From: Mobilitalea torta
Lineage (GTDB): Bacteria; Bacillota; Clostridia; Lachnospirales; Lachnospiraceae
DNA length: 64,000 bases
Assembly (NCBI RefSeq): GCF_050433395.1
Contig: NZ_JBNPXH010000001.1
Location: 372,001 to 436,000 of the forward strand
Direction: 5' to 3'
Shown: one piece after another, positions 9,854-18,662 of the stretch
Layout of the letters: every line of letters begins with the position of its first letter
Position numbering within the stretch: the stretch's first letter is position 1
Notes under the pieces: generated by a model
The model's input: the letters and a program-made list of their open reading frames with translations, nothing else
The model's database searches: none
What the model was told of the DNA's origin: nothing
Program-made: the position numbers and the translations under genes

Positions 9854-10822
9854 ATGAATGTGATAGCCAGGAATGAATTAAAGGATCAAAGAAAGCAGAT
9901 GCGGCTGCAAAACAGGCGCAGGCTCCGCAATGAAATATGGCGTTACCGCAAGCTTTACCCGCTGATGCTGTTTGGTGTTCTGTTTTTCGCCGTATTTTCT
10001 TATGCGCCCATGTATGGGATTCAGTTAGCATTTAAACACTATAAAATAGGCCAGGGAATTACCGGAAGCGAATGGGTAGGATTTAAGAATTTTACAATAT
10101 TATTTGCCAGAGCCGAATTCTGGGACAGTATCCGCAATACGCTGGTCATTTCGTTTTTAAAGCTGCTGATTGCATTTCCGGTACCGATTCTTTTGGCCAT
10201 AGGCCTGAATGAGATATTATCCAGTAAGCTAAAGAGAAGCTTGCAGGTTATCTTTACCCTGCCCCATTTCCTCTCCTGGGTAACCATCGGAGGCATCATG
10301 CTGGCCCTCTTCGCCACCGAGGGAGCGGTGAACGGCATGCTGGAAGCGTTAGGGGGCCCCCAGATAAAGTGGCTGAGTAACGGAATGGTATTCCGGGGAC
10401 TGATTATTTTCACCAGCATCTGGAAGGATGCGGGCTGGTCCTGTATCATATACATGGCCTCCATCACCGGAATTGATCCCGCGCTGTACGAAAGCGCCAG
10501 GATTGACGGTGCAAACCGCCTGCAATGCGCGGCTTATATCACCTGGCCTTCGATTAAGGGCACCGCCGCCATTCTGCTTATCATGCAGGTCGGGCATGCG
10601 ATGAACGGCAATTTTGACCAGATTTTCAACATGTATAATCCGACGGTATATAATGTGGCGGATGTTATTGATACATATATATACCGGATATCCTTCCTGC
10701 AGGCGGCGGATTACGGGTTGAGTACCGCGGTGGGATTATTTAAGGGCATAACCAATTGTATTCTGTTATTGACGACCAACTATATCGTCGGCAGATTTAA
10801 TAAAGAAGCAAAAATGATATAG
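9854..10822 (+). CDS. ABC sugar transporter permease, LplB type
   Basis: 322 residues, an inner-membrane protein with a basic cytoplasmic N-terminus and about six membrane spans, the first at residues ~37-58. The ABC-binding EAA-like loop is YESARIDGANRLQ near residue 215. Closest in style to LplB/YtcP permeases that import oligosaccharides using a shared MsmX-type ATPase, since no ATPase gene is present here. AAGGAGG precedes the ATG. The second permease follows 12 bases later. A weak promoter candidate (TATACT at about 9823) lies upstream. Confidence 0.93.
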   Translation: MNVIARNELKDQRKQMRLQNRRRLRNEIWRYRKLYPLMLFGVLFFAVFSYAPMYGIQLAFKHYKIGQGITGSEWVGFKNFTILFARAEFWDSIRNTLVISFLKLLIAFPVPILLAIGLNEILSSKLKRSLQVIFTLPHFLSWVTIGGIMLALFATEGAVNGMLEALGGPQIKWLSNGMVFRGLIIFTSIWKDAGWSCIIYMASITGIDPALYESARIDGANRLQCAAYITWPSIKGTAAILLIMQVGHAMNGNFDQIFNMYNPTVYNVADVIDTYIYRISFLQAADYGLSTAVGLFKGITNCILLLTTNYIVGRFNKEAKMI

Positions 10823-10834
10823 GAGGTGACGAAG

Positions 10835-11731
10835 ATGATAGGAGAAAAGACAAGAATACAGACAAGAAAGAAAAAGAAGAAGTTCAACATGCCCCATTTC
10901 ATTTTGGCTGCTGTTTTATGCTTTTATGCATTGATTATCATATATCCTTTTTACAGCAGTGTTTTAACCTCCATTGTTCCCTATTCCGTTGCCATACGTA
11001 ATTCGTTTTTATTATATCCCAAGGGGATTGATCTGAGCTCCTATGAATTTATATTCAGCTGGGACACCCTATGGTACGGGTTCCGGACAACAATTATTGT
11101 CGTGATCCTGGGAGTGGCGTATAATCTCTTCCTTACGGTTACCTTATCCTACGTGTTATCCAAGCCGATTCCGGGAAGAAAAATAGTCAATATGATGATC
11201 GTATTTACGATGTTTTTCCAGGGAGGCTTAATTCCCGGGTATTTACTGATTAAAAATCTGGGATTGATCGATCATTACGGTGCCATGTTCCTGCCCATGG
11301 GAATTAATATCATGAATATGATGATTATGCGCACTTATTTTCAGGGAGTACCCGAGGAGCTCAGCGAAGCGGCGAAGCTGGACGGAGCGGGGGAATATAC
11401 AATTCTTCTGCGCATTGCACTGCCCTTGTCAAAGCCTATGCTGGCCACCATCGGACTGTATTACGGTGTGGACCGCTGGAATGAATGGTATAACGGAATG
11501 CTGTTCATGAGGTCGGTGCAAAAATGGCCCCTGCAATTGCATATCCGGAATATGATCCAGTCGGTCACCAGTATTGTGGACCAGATACCGGAGGCCATAA
11601 GGCCGAATGCATATCCGGCGGGTATACAGATGGCGGGAATTTTAGTGACCATATTTCCCATAGCGATTATATATCCGTTTCTCCAGCGGTATTTTGTCAA
11701 AGGGCTGACACTTGGAGGTGTCAAAGGTTAG
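10835..11731 (+). CDS. ABC sugar transporter permease, LplC/YtcP type
   Basis: 298 residues, inner membrane, first span at about residues 19-42. The EAA loop is SEAAKLDGAGEYT near residue 185, and the C-terminus LQRYFVKGLTLGGVKG is the hallmark ending of this permease family. The ATG at 10835 lies seven bases after the perfect ribosome site AGGAGGTGA; a GTG at 10826 overlaps that site and is unlikely. It would pair with the preceding permease and the downstream lipoprotein. Confidence 0.93.
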   Translation: MIGEKTRIQTRKKKKKFNMPHFILAAVLCFYALIIIYPFYSSVLTSIVPYSVAIRNSFLLYPKGIDLSSYEFIFSWDTLWYGFRTTIIVVILGVAYNLFLTVTLSYVLSKPIPGRKIVNMMIVFTMFFQGGLIPGYLLIKNLGLIDHYGAMFLPMGINIMNMMIMRTYFQGVPEELSEAAKLDGAGEYTILLRIALPLSKPMLATIGLYYGVDRWNEWYNGMLFMRSVQKWPLQLHIRNMIQSVTSIVDQIPEAIRPNAYPAGIQMAGILVTIFPIAIIYPFLQRYFVKGLTLGGVKG

Positions 11732-11740
11732 TATATAAAG

Positions 11741-11760
11741 TCCGCCACAAAAGGGGCGGA
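11741..11760 (+). other. Small intercistronic hairpin between permease and binding-protein genes
   Basis: TCCGCC and GGCGGA form a short stem with an 8-base loop in the 73-base gap before the lipoprotein gene. It lacks a proper T run, so it may stabilise or separate transcript segments instead of ending transcription. Confidence 0.4.
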
Positions 11761-11804
11761 ATTTATGTATAGAGGTACTCATTAACATATCAAGGAGGTA
11801 TAGT

Positions 11805-13502
11805 ATGAAAAAAACTAGGAAATGGATTGCTTTATTGCTGACAGCCATCATGCTGACAAGTGTTCTGGCAGGCTGTGCAGGTGAAGCAAAGCAAAAAGGG
11901 GAGGATAACAAAGGAGGCACCGCGGCACCGACGAGCGCGGCAAACCAAAGCGGGGATGACAAAGCTGGGGATGATAAGACGGCAGATGCAGATAAGGAAG
12001 AAGAGAATCCCTACGCAGAGAAAATAACCTTTTCCATGAGCGTGATCGGAGCCGAGACAGCGGGCTTAACCAATGACGGGCAGCCGGCAGCCAATCTTGA
12101 GTGGCTGAAGGAGAAATTCAATGTGGATTTTGATTTTTGGCCTTTAACCTGGTCCAACTATATTGACCAGACACGGATGTGGCTCAATTCCGATTCCGCA
12201 CCGGATCTTATTATGCTGGATATTGCACCCACACGTTACGGGGAGTATCTGGAGTTCGTGGAAGCCGGGCTGTTTAAGCCGTATCCGGATCTGGCGAATT
12301 ATGAGAATTTAAAAATGCGTTTTGATAATATGACAACAGGAAAGAAATTTGAAGTTGACGGAAAGATCTATGCATGGCCGGCTTACAAGGATTCGTCAAA
12401 GTATAAATATGTTAATCCCCTGGGCTATCTCTACAGAAAAGACTGGGCGAAGCAGGTAGGTCTGTGGAAAGAGGATGACATCTACACCTGGGACGAATGG
12501 TTCCACCTTGTAGAAACGGTTATCAAAGAAGATCCCGGCAAGAACGGACCGGGTAAGACAATCGGTATTATTACCGCTCAGGCATGGGGCTTTCCTAAAT
12601 TTATTGTAGGCTCCATCTCCCCGTATCTAATGACCTTCACCAAGGATGCAAGCGGCAGCTGGGTATGGGGCCCGACGCTGGAAGAAAGCCTGGAAGCGGT
12701 TGTAACGACAAAGAAACTATATGATGACGGTATTATCTGGTCGGATCAGCCGATGATCACTCCCGATGACGGTAAGAACAATTTTGCGGCAGGAAAGCTG
12801 TTTGCCGCTGCAAACTCCAATCTCACTGCCAATGGCTTTAACGGAACAATTAATAATTTTACCAATGCAAACCCGGATGTTAATGTAGAGGAAACAGTGG
12901 GGGTTGCCTATGTGAGAGGAGTTGACGGCAAGTTCCTCTCCTGGGAGGGTACGGATCAATGGTCACAGACCGCTCTGAATTATAAGGTTTCCGATGAAAA
13001 GGCAGAACGCTGGGCAGCTATTCTCGATTTCCTGGTGTCGGATGACGGTTATAATTTCATCAACTACGGTATCGAGGGCGTGGATTGGGAATATGATGCC
13101 AACGGTAAGGCGGTATGCTTATGGACAACGACCAATGAAGCCGGGAATCTGGTGAATCCTTACGGAGCAGGAACACAGCCCTGGGCTCGTCCTGCCTGTG
13201 CAGCGGATGGCTTTGCGCTATTGAATCCGGCATATCCGGAATGGCAGCGTAACATAGTTATGAAAGCCAGTGAAATATATTCCGGCCCCGAGGCGAATAT
13301 CATACCTTTGGACGTGGAGAAGGAATTCTTCAACAGTGAAGCGTATGCCAATGCCACGGCAGGTCTGGAAGCAGAGGTATACACAAAGATTGCCGAGCTT
13401 ATGACCTCCAATGACATTGCGGCTGACTGGACGAACTGGGTAAATCAGAAGCTTGCCGAGGTTCAGCCGGCACTGGATGAGCTGAATGCCAAATTGAAAT
13501 AA
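11805..13502 (+). CDS. Extracellular sugar-binding lipoprotein, LplA type
   Basis: 565 residues. A lipoprotein signal ends in the lipobox LAGC at about residues 20-23. A Gly/Ala/Asp/Lys-rich linker (to about residue 60) follows, typical of surface-tethered binding proteins. The rest fits the SBP_bac_1 fold used for oligosaccharides (EWLKEKFNVDFDFWPL, SDSAPDLIMLDIAPTRYGEYLE, YLYRKDWAKQVGL, YTWDEWF). CAAGGAGG precedes the ATG. With the two permeases it forms the importer that presumably supplies the intracellular enzymes downstream. Confidence 0.93.
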   Translation: MKKTRKWIALLLTAIMLTSVLAGCAGEAKQKGEDNKGGTAAPTSAANQSGDDKAGDDKTADADKEEENPYAEKITFSMSVIGAETAGLTNDGQPAANLEWLKEKFNVDFDFWPLTWSNYIDQTRMWLNSDSAPDLIMLDIAPTRYGEYLEFVEAGLFKPYPDLANYENLKMRFDNMTTGKKFEVDGKIYAWPAYKDSSKYKYVNPLGYLYRKDWAKQVGLWKEDDIYTWDEWFHLVETVIKEDPGKNGPGKTIGIITAQAWGFPKFIVGSISPYLMTFTKDASGSWVWGPTLEESLEAVVTTKKLYDDGIIWSDQPMITPDDGKNNFAAGKLFAAANSNLTANGFNGTINNFTNANPDVNVEETVGVAYVRGVDGKFLSWEGTDQWSQTALNYKVSDEKAERWAAILDFLVSDDGYNFINYGIEGVDWEYDANGKAVCLWTTTNEAGNLVNPYGAGTQPWARPACAADGFALLNPAYPEWQRNIVMKASEIYSGPEANIIPLDVEKEFFNSEAYANATAGLEAEVYTKIAELMTSNDIAADWTNWVNQKLAEVQPALDELNAKLK

Positions 13503-13527
13503 TTGATAAATTAAATAGGGACATAGT

Positions 13528-13576
13528 AAGGGCGTATTGTATGACTAACATGATAAGTAGGATGCAATACGCCCTT
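13528..13576 (+). other. Long inverted repeat after the binding-protein gene
   Basis: AAGGGCGTATTG at 13528-13539 is perfectly complementary to 13565-13576, with three further pairs inward and a ~19-base loop. It lies 26 bases after the lipoprotein stop and may act as a transcript 3' end, although only CTGATTGTTG follows instead of a T run. Confidence 0.6.
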
Positions 13577-13632
13577 CTGATTGTTGCGGTTGTTCGCTTA
13601 AAATCAACCGGAGAACGGGAGGGCGGATTCCC

Positions 13633-14563
13633 ATGAAAAAGTCGGGTGGATGCAGGAAACGGGCAGTCTGGAAAAATCTCATATTGCTGCTGGCAGCGGG
13701 AGCAGTACTGGTTTCCGTTATTATGTTCGGCAGCAGAGCCTTTGCCGGGATCGGTGACAGTGACATCGTTGCATATATCGGCGGAGAGCCGGTGACGGTA
13801 AAGGAATACGCTCAGGTGCTGCTGATGAAAAGGTAGGATACCTATGCCTATTTCAGGCAAAAGTATGGAGCGGAGGATCATACCGGATTCTGGACCGGGG
13901 CATATGAGGGGAGGTTCCTCTTGATCGGGCAAAAGAAACGGCTCTTGAGTATATTGCCAACAGAAAGGTCTAGCAGCTTCTGGCCAGGGACAAGGGTATT
14001 GTACAGGATATCTCTTATGGAAGCATTATGTCAATCAGCCCCCCCTGGAAAGCGGATGGAAGAACCTCGGCATCCAAAGGCTCAGCCAGGGAACAAACGG
14101 ATATATACAATTGACAAACAACGCGAACGGGATCGTAACGGCAGATGCCGTGAAGCTGGTCTACCTTGACGATTTCAGCTATGATGACATCGAGGCGGTG
14201 AATATCAGCACGGACAAGAACCAATTAGCAATCGGGGAAACCGCGGGCCTTACGGTTACCGGTGTGGATGGGGCCGGCAGACAGCTGGATCTTGTCTTTG
14301 ACGGGGCACAAGTGGAATATGTGGTGGATAACCCGGGCGTCGCGGCTGTTGATCATGGGGTTGTGACAGGGTTGGCGAAAGGAACCACCTTCTTAAGTGC
14401 CGGAATTAATCTGAGCGGCAGGCAGATTACCAGCGACAGCGTTGTGGATCTGGCAGTAGAACTTACCCTGCCGGAGGATCTCACCGGCCATTATATGAAG
14501 GTATACCTGTGGGACAGCCTGGCAACCTTAAGGCCGCTGGCTGATGTGACCATATGGCCGTAA
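13633..14563 (+). pseudogene. Composite pseudogene: SurA/PpiC-like N-terminus joined to the C-terminus of a secreted protein
   Basis: The 5' part codes for a membrane-anchored protein (hydrophobic span at residues ~15-37) followed by DIVAYIGGEPVTVKEYAQVL, the N-terminal pattern of SurA-type foldases. It is broken by TAG at 13834, after which DTYAYFRQKYGAEDHTGFW continues in frame. A one-base loss in the G tract near 13910 shifts the frame to PLDRAKETALEYIANRKV, and a second TAG follows. From about 14020 a different frame reads YVNQPPLESGWKNLG and GYIQLTNNANGIVTADAVK, which resembles the golvesin-like end of a large secreted enzyme. A bacterial Ig-like domain then runs to 14563. Two unrelated genes thus seem fused by deletion and then decayed. 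The upstream part has an intact ATG at 13633; I do not expect a functional product. Confidence 0.75.
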
Positions 14564-14612
14564 CGGAAAGAATACGGAAGCGGTCAGCAGGATAGCAGTC
14601 CGTAAAGGATAG

Positions 14613-14670
14613 ATGGTATCCTGCAGGTCAGGCACGGAGTATTTTCTGTGTCCGGCCTGCGGGATACCAT
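14613..14670 (+). terminator. Long hairpin, probable terminator
   Basis: Positions 14613-14635 pair with 14648-14670 over about 20 bp with two or three mismatches (ends ATGGTATCC and GGATACCAT), followed by TTTACTGCG. It separates the pseudogene from the enzyme genes. Confidence 0.7.
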
Positions 14671-14922
14671 TTACTGCGTTTATATTGGCAGGGATGATAA
14701 TTCCTTACATAGATACAAAATCTTCTTAGTTTACTTCATATGATTAAGTACGTTCCTTTGCTATGATTGGGAGAAGACGGAAAGAATTAAAAGATGTAAA
14801 TGAAGGAGGGACCGGATACAGGAAGGCACTTTCATGGAGATTTGTGCGGTAAGAGGCATGGACATAGGAGCGATAAAGTTCCGGATCATTCCATAGAATA
14901 ACAAGAAAGGGAAGAACGAAAT
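14671..14922 (+). other. Gap before the esterase gene, probable promoter region
   Basis: AT-rich stretch at 14690-14770 with -10-like TATGAT at about 14760, then a purine-rich leader. No convincing open frame. It is the only sizeable gap before the eight-gene run that ends at 25698, so the main promoter of that run should lie here. Confidence 0.35.
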
Positions 14923-15885
14923 ATGTCTGGTTTAGAAGCTTTAAAAAAGGAATTGTACGAATACCTGCCCCCTTTAACAAAGAGGGAGGATTTTGACCAA
15001 TTCTGGCAGGATACATTAAAGCAGGCGGCATCCGTCGAGCTTAATCCAAAGAGGGAGGACTATGATTACCCGTCGGATCATGTGAAGGCGTATACCATCT
15101 CCTATAATGGCTTTGATGATACCAGGATTCAGGGCCTGTATCTGGTTCCGTCCTTTTTAAAGAAGGAAAAATATCCTTGTATGATACATTATCACGGCTA
15201 TGGCGGAGGAATGGGAATCCCGTCGGATTTTATGGCCTGGGTGAATCTGGGAATGGCAGTACTGTCCGTGGATTGCCGGGATCAGGGAGGCGCCACCGGC
15301 AACAGCGGGAAATATTCCTCCGGCTGGCTGGGAAATGCGGCGGTCAAAGGGATCTTAGATAAAAATGAATATTATTTCCGCGGGGTCTATATGGACTGTG
15401 TGAAAGCAATCGATTTTGCCGAAACCTGCAGGGAGATCGATAAAGACCGGATCATCGTGGCAGGGGGCAGCCAGGGAGGCGCCCTTGCCATGGCGGTCAG
15501 CTGTCTGGATCACCGCCCCAGGTATGCTTTGGCGGATATACCCAGCAACAGCAATCTCGAAAAAATGGTGGAGGAATCCCGGAGCACCTTCGGAAGGGTG
15601 ACGGATTTTCTGAGACGGTATCCGGAGTATCTGGAGCAGGCTTATGATACCCTGAGTTATTTTGATACCATGAACATGGCGGATAAGATTCAATGTGAGA
15701 TCTTTGCCTGTGTGGCTCTGATGGACGATGTTTGTCCGGCCAAATACTATTTTGCTTCCTATAACCGGATTCAGGCGCCGAAGCATATGACAATCTATCC
15801 CTTTAACGGCCATGACGGAACCGGTCCGTTACATATCGAGAAAAAGCTGCGCTTTGTGAAGGAAAGCGGAATACTTGAGGATTAG
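14923..15885 (+). CDS. CE7-like acetyl esterase (acetyl-xylan esterase / cephalosporin-C deacetylase family)
   Basis: 320 residues, alpha/beta hydrolase. The nucleophile elbow is GGSQGG with Ser183; Asp of DDVCPAKYYF (~residue 269) and His of NGHDGTG (~residue 300) complete the triad. The CE7 RGQ motif appears as RDQGG (residues 119-123) and the usual HE near the end is HDG, so this is a divergent member. HYHGYGG forms the oxyanion region. There is no signal peptide, so it would remove acetyl groups from imported oligosaccharides in the cytoplasm. A GGGAAGAACG purine stretch precedes the ATG. It opens a tight same-strand gene run. Confidence 0.88.
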   Translation: MSGLEALKKELYEYLPPLTKREDFDQFWQDTLKQAASVELNPKREDYDYPSDHVKAYTISYNGFDDTRIQGLYLVPSFLKKEKYPCMIHYHGYGGGMGIPSDFMAWVNLGMAVLSVDCRDQGGATGNSGKYSSGWLGNAAVKGILDKNEYYFRGVYMDCVKAIDFAETCREIDKDRIIVAGGSQGGALAMAVSCLDHRPRYALADIPSNSNLEKMVEESRSTFGRVTDFLRRYPEYLEQAYDTLSYFDTMNMADKIQCEIFACVALMDDVCPAKYYFASYNRIQAPKHMTIYPFNGHDGTGPLHIEKKLRFVKESGILED

Positions 15886-15933
15886 GACAGGGATGTGGAG
15901 AGCAGGAAAGCAAGGAAGAAGGCAGGGGGTATT

Positions 15934-16926
15934 ATGAAGAGGATGGAAAAACAGCTGCCGGAGCAGTACCTGATCTATGGAATTATGGGCCTTGGCGGAA
16001 GCTGGGAGGAGGATATCCCGGTATCGGCTCAGGATATTGAGCTGGGAAAGACAGCAATCGATGCGGCAATCGGATGCGGTATCCATTATTTTGATCTGGC
16101 GGATGTTTACCGGGCAGGAAAATCAGATCTGGTCTTCGGACATTATTTAAAGGAGAATCCTCAGATCAGAGAGAGGATTATAATACAGTCCAAGGCGGGG
16201 ATCCGGCTTACCGGAACGGATTTTGGAGCCCGCTTTGATTTTTCCTGCGAACATATCAAAAATTCCGTGGAAGGAACCCTGGAGCGCCTGGGGACAGATT
16301 ATCTGGATGTGTTGCTGCTGCACCGCCCCGATCCGCTTATGGATGGGCAGGAATTAAAGGCGGCATTGGACGAATTATTTCTAAAAGAAAAAATCCGTGC
16401 CCTTGGGGCATCTAATATGGATTATCATCAGATGAAATTAATAGAAGCCTGTACCGGCAGGAGGATTACCGTGAACCAGCTGGAGCTGAGCCTGTCAAAG
16501 ACGGATTTTATCAGCAGCGGGGTGGGCTTTAACAACCGGAGCGGGCGAAATCTGGATTTTCCCATCGGGACTCTGGAATACTGCATGATGAACCGGGTAA
16601 GCCTCCAGTCATGGGGTGCTCTTGCAAAGGGGATTTACAGCGGAAGGCCCCTTGACCGGACTTTACCGGATACGGTACATAAGACCAGGGAAATCGTAGA
16701 ACGCATCGCAAAGGACAGAAAGGTATCCCCGGAAGGTGTTGTTCTGGCGTGGCTGATGAAGCATCCGGCAAAGATAAAGCCGGTGATCGGTTCCACCAAT
16801 CCGAAGCGGATAAAAAATACAACGGATGCATTTAAAATTCAGCTTACAAGAGACGAATGGTATGAGCTGCTGGTGGCATCCAGAGGGATGCAGATGACGG
16901 AATTTTATGTAAAGTATCCCGATTGA
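15934..16926 (+). CDS. Aldo/keto reductase
   Basis: 330 residues, a TIM-barrel NAD(P)H oxidoreductase. The tetrad is recognisable: Asp and Tyr in FDLADVYRAG, Lys in IIQSKAGIR, His in LLLHRPDPL. The cofactor-binding end is VIGSTNPKRIKNTTDA. It resembles the YdhF-like branch. AGGGGG precedes the ATG at 15934; an upstream GTG at 15895 adds a lysine-rich stretch without a ribosome site. The setting suggests reduction or oxidation of a sugar released in the same pathway; the actual substrate is unknown. Confidence 0.9.
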   Translation: MKRMEKQLPEQYLIYGIMGLGGSWEEDIPVSAQDIELGKTAIDAAIGCGIHYFDLADVYRAGKSDLVFGHYLKENPQIRERIIIQSKAGIRLTGTDFGARFDFSCEHIKNSVEGTLERLGTDYLDVLLLHRPDPLMDGQELKAALDELFLKEKIRALGASNMDYHQMKLIEACTGRRITVNQLELSLSKTDFISSGVGFNNRSGRNLDFPIGTLEYCMMNRVSLQSWGALAKGIYSGRPLDRTLPDTVHKTREIVERIAKDRKVSPEGVVLAWLMKHPAKIKPVIGSTNPKRIKNTTDAFKIQLTRDEWYELLVASRGMQMTEFYVKYPD

Positions 16927-17026
16927 GAGCTTCGGTAAAGCGTGAATTAGCGGATTGGGCAGATCAGAACTTTCCCATAATAAGCTTTAATCAATTTACA
17001 AGCATAAGAAAGGCATGGTTATTATA

Positions 17027-18622
17027 ATGAGGAAAACAACAGACATCTCAATTAACCGTCTGCCGGACTATGTGCTGCTGCAGACGGACAGCGGGTGGCA
17101 CAGGGCCCGGACGGAGAATAAGGCAACGGTCTTTGCCGTTCCGGGTGCCGGGGTATCCGTGGACAGGACGCAGGACGGGCTGCGAATTGAACTGTCTGCC
17201 ATACAGCCGGTGAAAAGAATCATATTTCGCTGGGATGCGGTTATCGGAGAGGAAGCCAGGCTTCTCGGAGATGCTTGGGAACGGGGCTACGGCGATCTGG
17301 AGTGGCGGAGCCGGAACCCGGAACGCATTATGCCCTGGTATTTTTATCTGGCGGACAGGGAGAGCCTCTACGGAATCGGAATAAAGACAGGGGCTAATGC
17401 CCTCTGCTTCTGGCAGACCGGTAATTCGGATATTTCCCTGCATATGGATGTACGCTGCGGCAGCTTCGGTGTGGAGCTCAAAGACACCCTGGAGGTTGCC
17501 ACTGTGGTATTTAGGAAGGAGGAAGGCGGGCAGGTATTTGACTTTGCCGGCCGTTTCTGCGGGAGGATGTGCGATAACGGGATCTTCCCGTCAGAGCCCG
17601 TCTATGGGGGGAATAACTGGTACAATGCCTACGGTGACAGCAGTGAGGAGCAGATATTGGAGGACAGTGCCCGAATCGCCAGATATGCCCGGGGAAATGC
17701 GAACAGGCCCTTTATGGTAATCGACGCGGGCTGGCAGGCCTGCGGCATCAACGAAGATATTGCTGCCGGAGGGCCTTACGGGAAGGGAAATTACAGGTTC
17801 CCGGATATGAAGCGTCTGGCACAGCGTATGAAGGATACCGGAGTACGTCCGGGACTTTGGTGCCGTCCATCCAGGACCCTGCAGTCCCTGCCGAAGGATT
17901 ATTATCTGTTTCCTGCCGTCTTAGATCCCACGGTGCCCCAGGTACTGGAGCTGATCCGCGGGGATATGGAGCGGTTTGTAGGCTGGGGCTATGAATTGAT
18001 CAAGCACGACTTTTCTACCTATGATTATTTTGACAGACAGTGGGGATTTCAGATGGGCGGCAAAATCACCACAAACCGGGAATACCGCTTCGCGGACAGG
18101 TCCAAAACCACGGCCCAGGCGCTTAAGCTGTTCTACCAGGCTGTCTGTGAAGGGGGGAAGGGCGCTTATATCATCGGATGCAATACCATGGGGCATCTGG
18201 CTGCCGGATATGTTCATCTCCAGCGCACCGGAGATGATACCAGCGGACAGAACTGGGAGCGTACCAGAAAGATGGGGGTGAACACCCTGGCCTTCCGTAT
18301 GCCCCAGCATAACCGGTTCTACCATGTGGATGGGGATTGCGTGGGGATAACGAAGCAGATTCCCTGGGAGAAAAACCGGCAATGGCTGGAGCTTCTGGCG
18401 AAAAGCGGGACTCCGCTGTTTGTATCCCTGGATCAGTCCATGGCTACGGAGGAAGTGGAGGCGGCTATTACGGAGGCCTTCCGGTATGCGGCTGTGCCGC
18501 ATGCTCCTGCCAGCCCCCTTGACTGGTTCGGCACCACGGTTCCCGAATACTGGCTCATAGGGGACGAGGCGATCCGCTATGAATGGGATGACAAGCTGAA
18601 AACGGAGTCATATGTGGATTAA
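17027..18622 (+). CDS. Alpha-galactosidase-like glycosidase (clan GH-D, GH27/GH36-like)
   Basis: About 531 residues. An N-terminal beta-rich part (to ~190) is followed by a TIM barrel with the clan pattern: FMVIDAGWQ, PGLWCRPS, and GYELIKHDFSTYD, where Asp of KHDF is the expected nucleophile. RTGDDTS supplies the probable acid/base Asp. These match the order in melibiases, though overall it is divergent and could act on another alpha-glycoside. No secretion signal. The start is uncertain: ATG at 17027 or at 17015, the latter only two bases after AAGG. Its end overlaps the upstream region of the heparinase-family gene, so the two are coupled. Confidence 0.75.
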   Translation: MRKTTDISINRLPDYVLLQTDSGWHRARTENKATVFAVPGAGVSVDRTQDGLRIELSAIQPVKRIIFRWDAVIGEEARLLGDAWERGYGDLEWRSRNPERIMPWYFYLADRESLYGIGIKTGANALCFWQTGNSDISLHMDVRCGSFGVELKDTLEVATVVFRKEEGGQVFDFAGRFCGRMCDNGIFPSEPVYGGNNWYNAYGDSSEEQILEDSARIARYARGNANRPFMVIDAGWQACGINEDIAAGGPYGKGNYRFPDMKRLAQRMKDTGVRPGLWCRPSRTLQSLPKDYYLFPAVLDPTVPQVLELIRGDMERFVGWGYELIKHDFSTYDYFDRQWGFQMGGKITTNREYRFADRSKTTAQALKLFYQAVCEGGKGAYIIGCNTMGHLAAGYVHLQRTGDDTSGQNWERTRKMGVNTLAFRMPQHNRFYHVDGDCVGITKQIPWEKNRQWLELLAKSGTPLFVSLDQSMATEEVEAAITEAFRYAAVPHAPASPLDWFGTTVPEYWLIGDEAIRYEWDDKLKTESYVD

Positions 18623-18662
18623 TAGGATCCAATCGTTAAGCAGGAGGGGAGAGAAGAGGATT

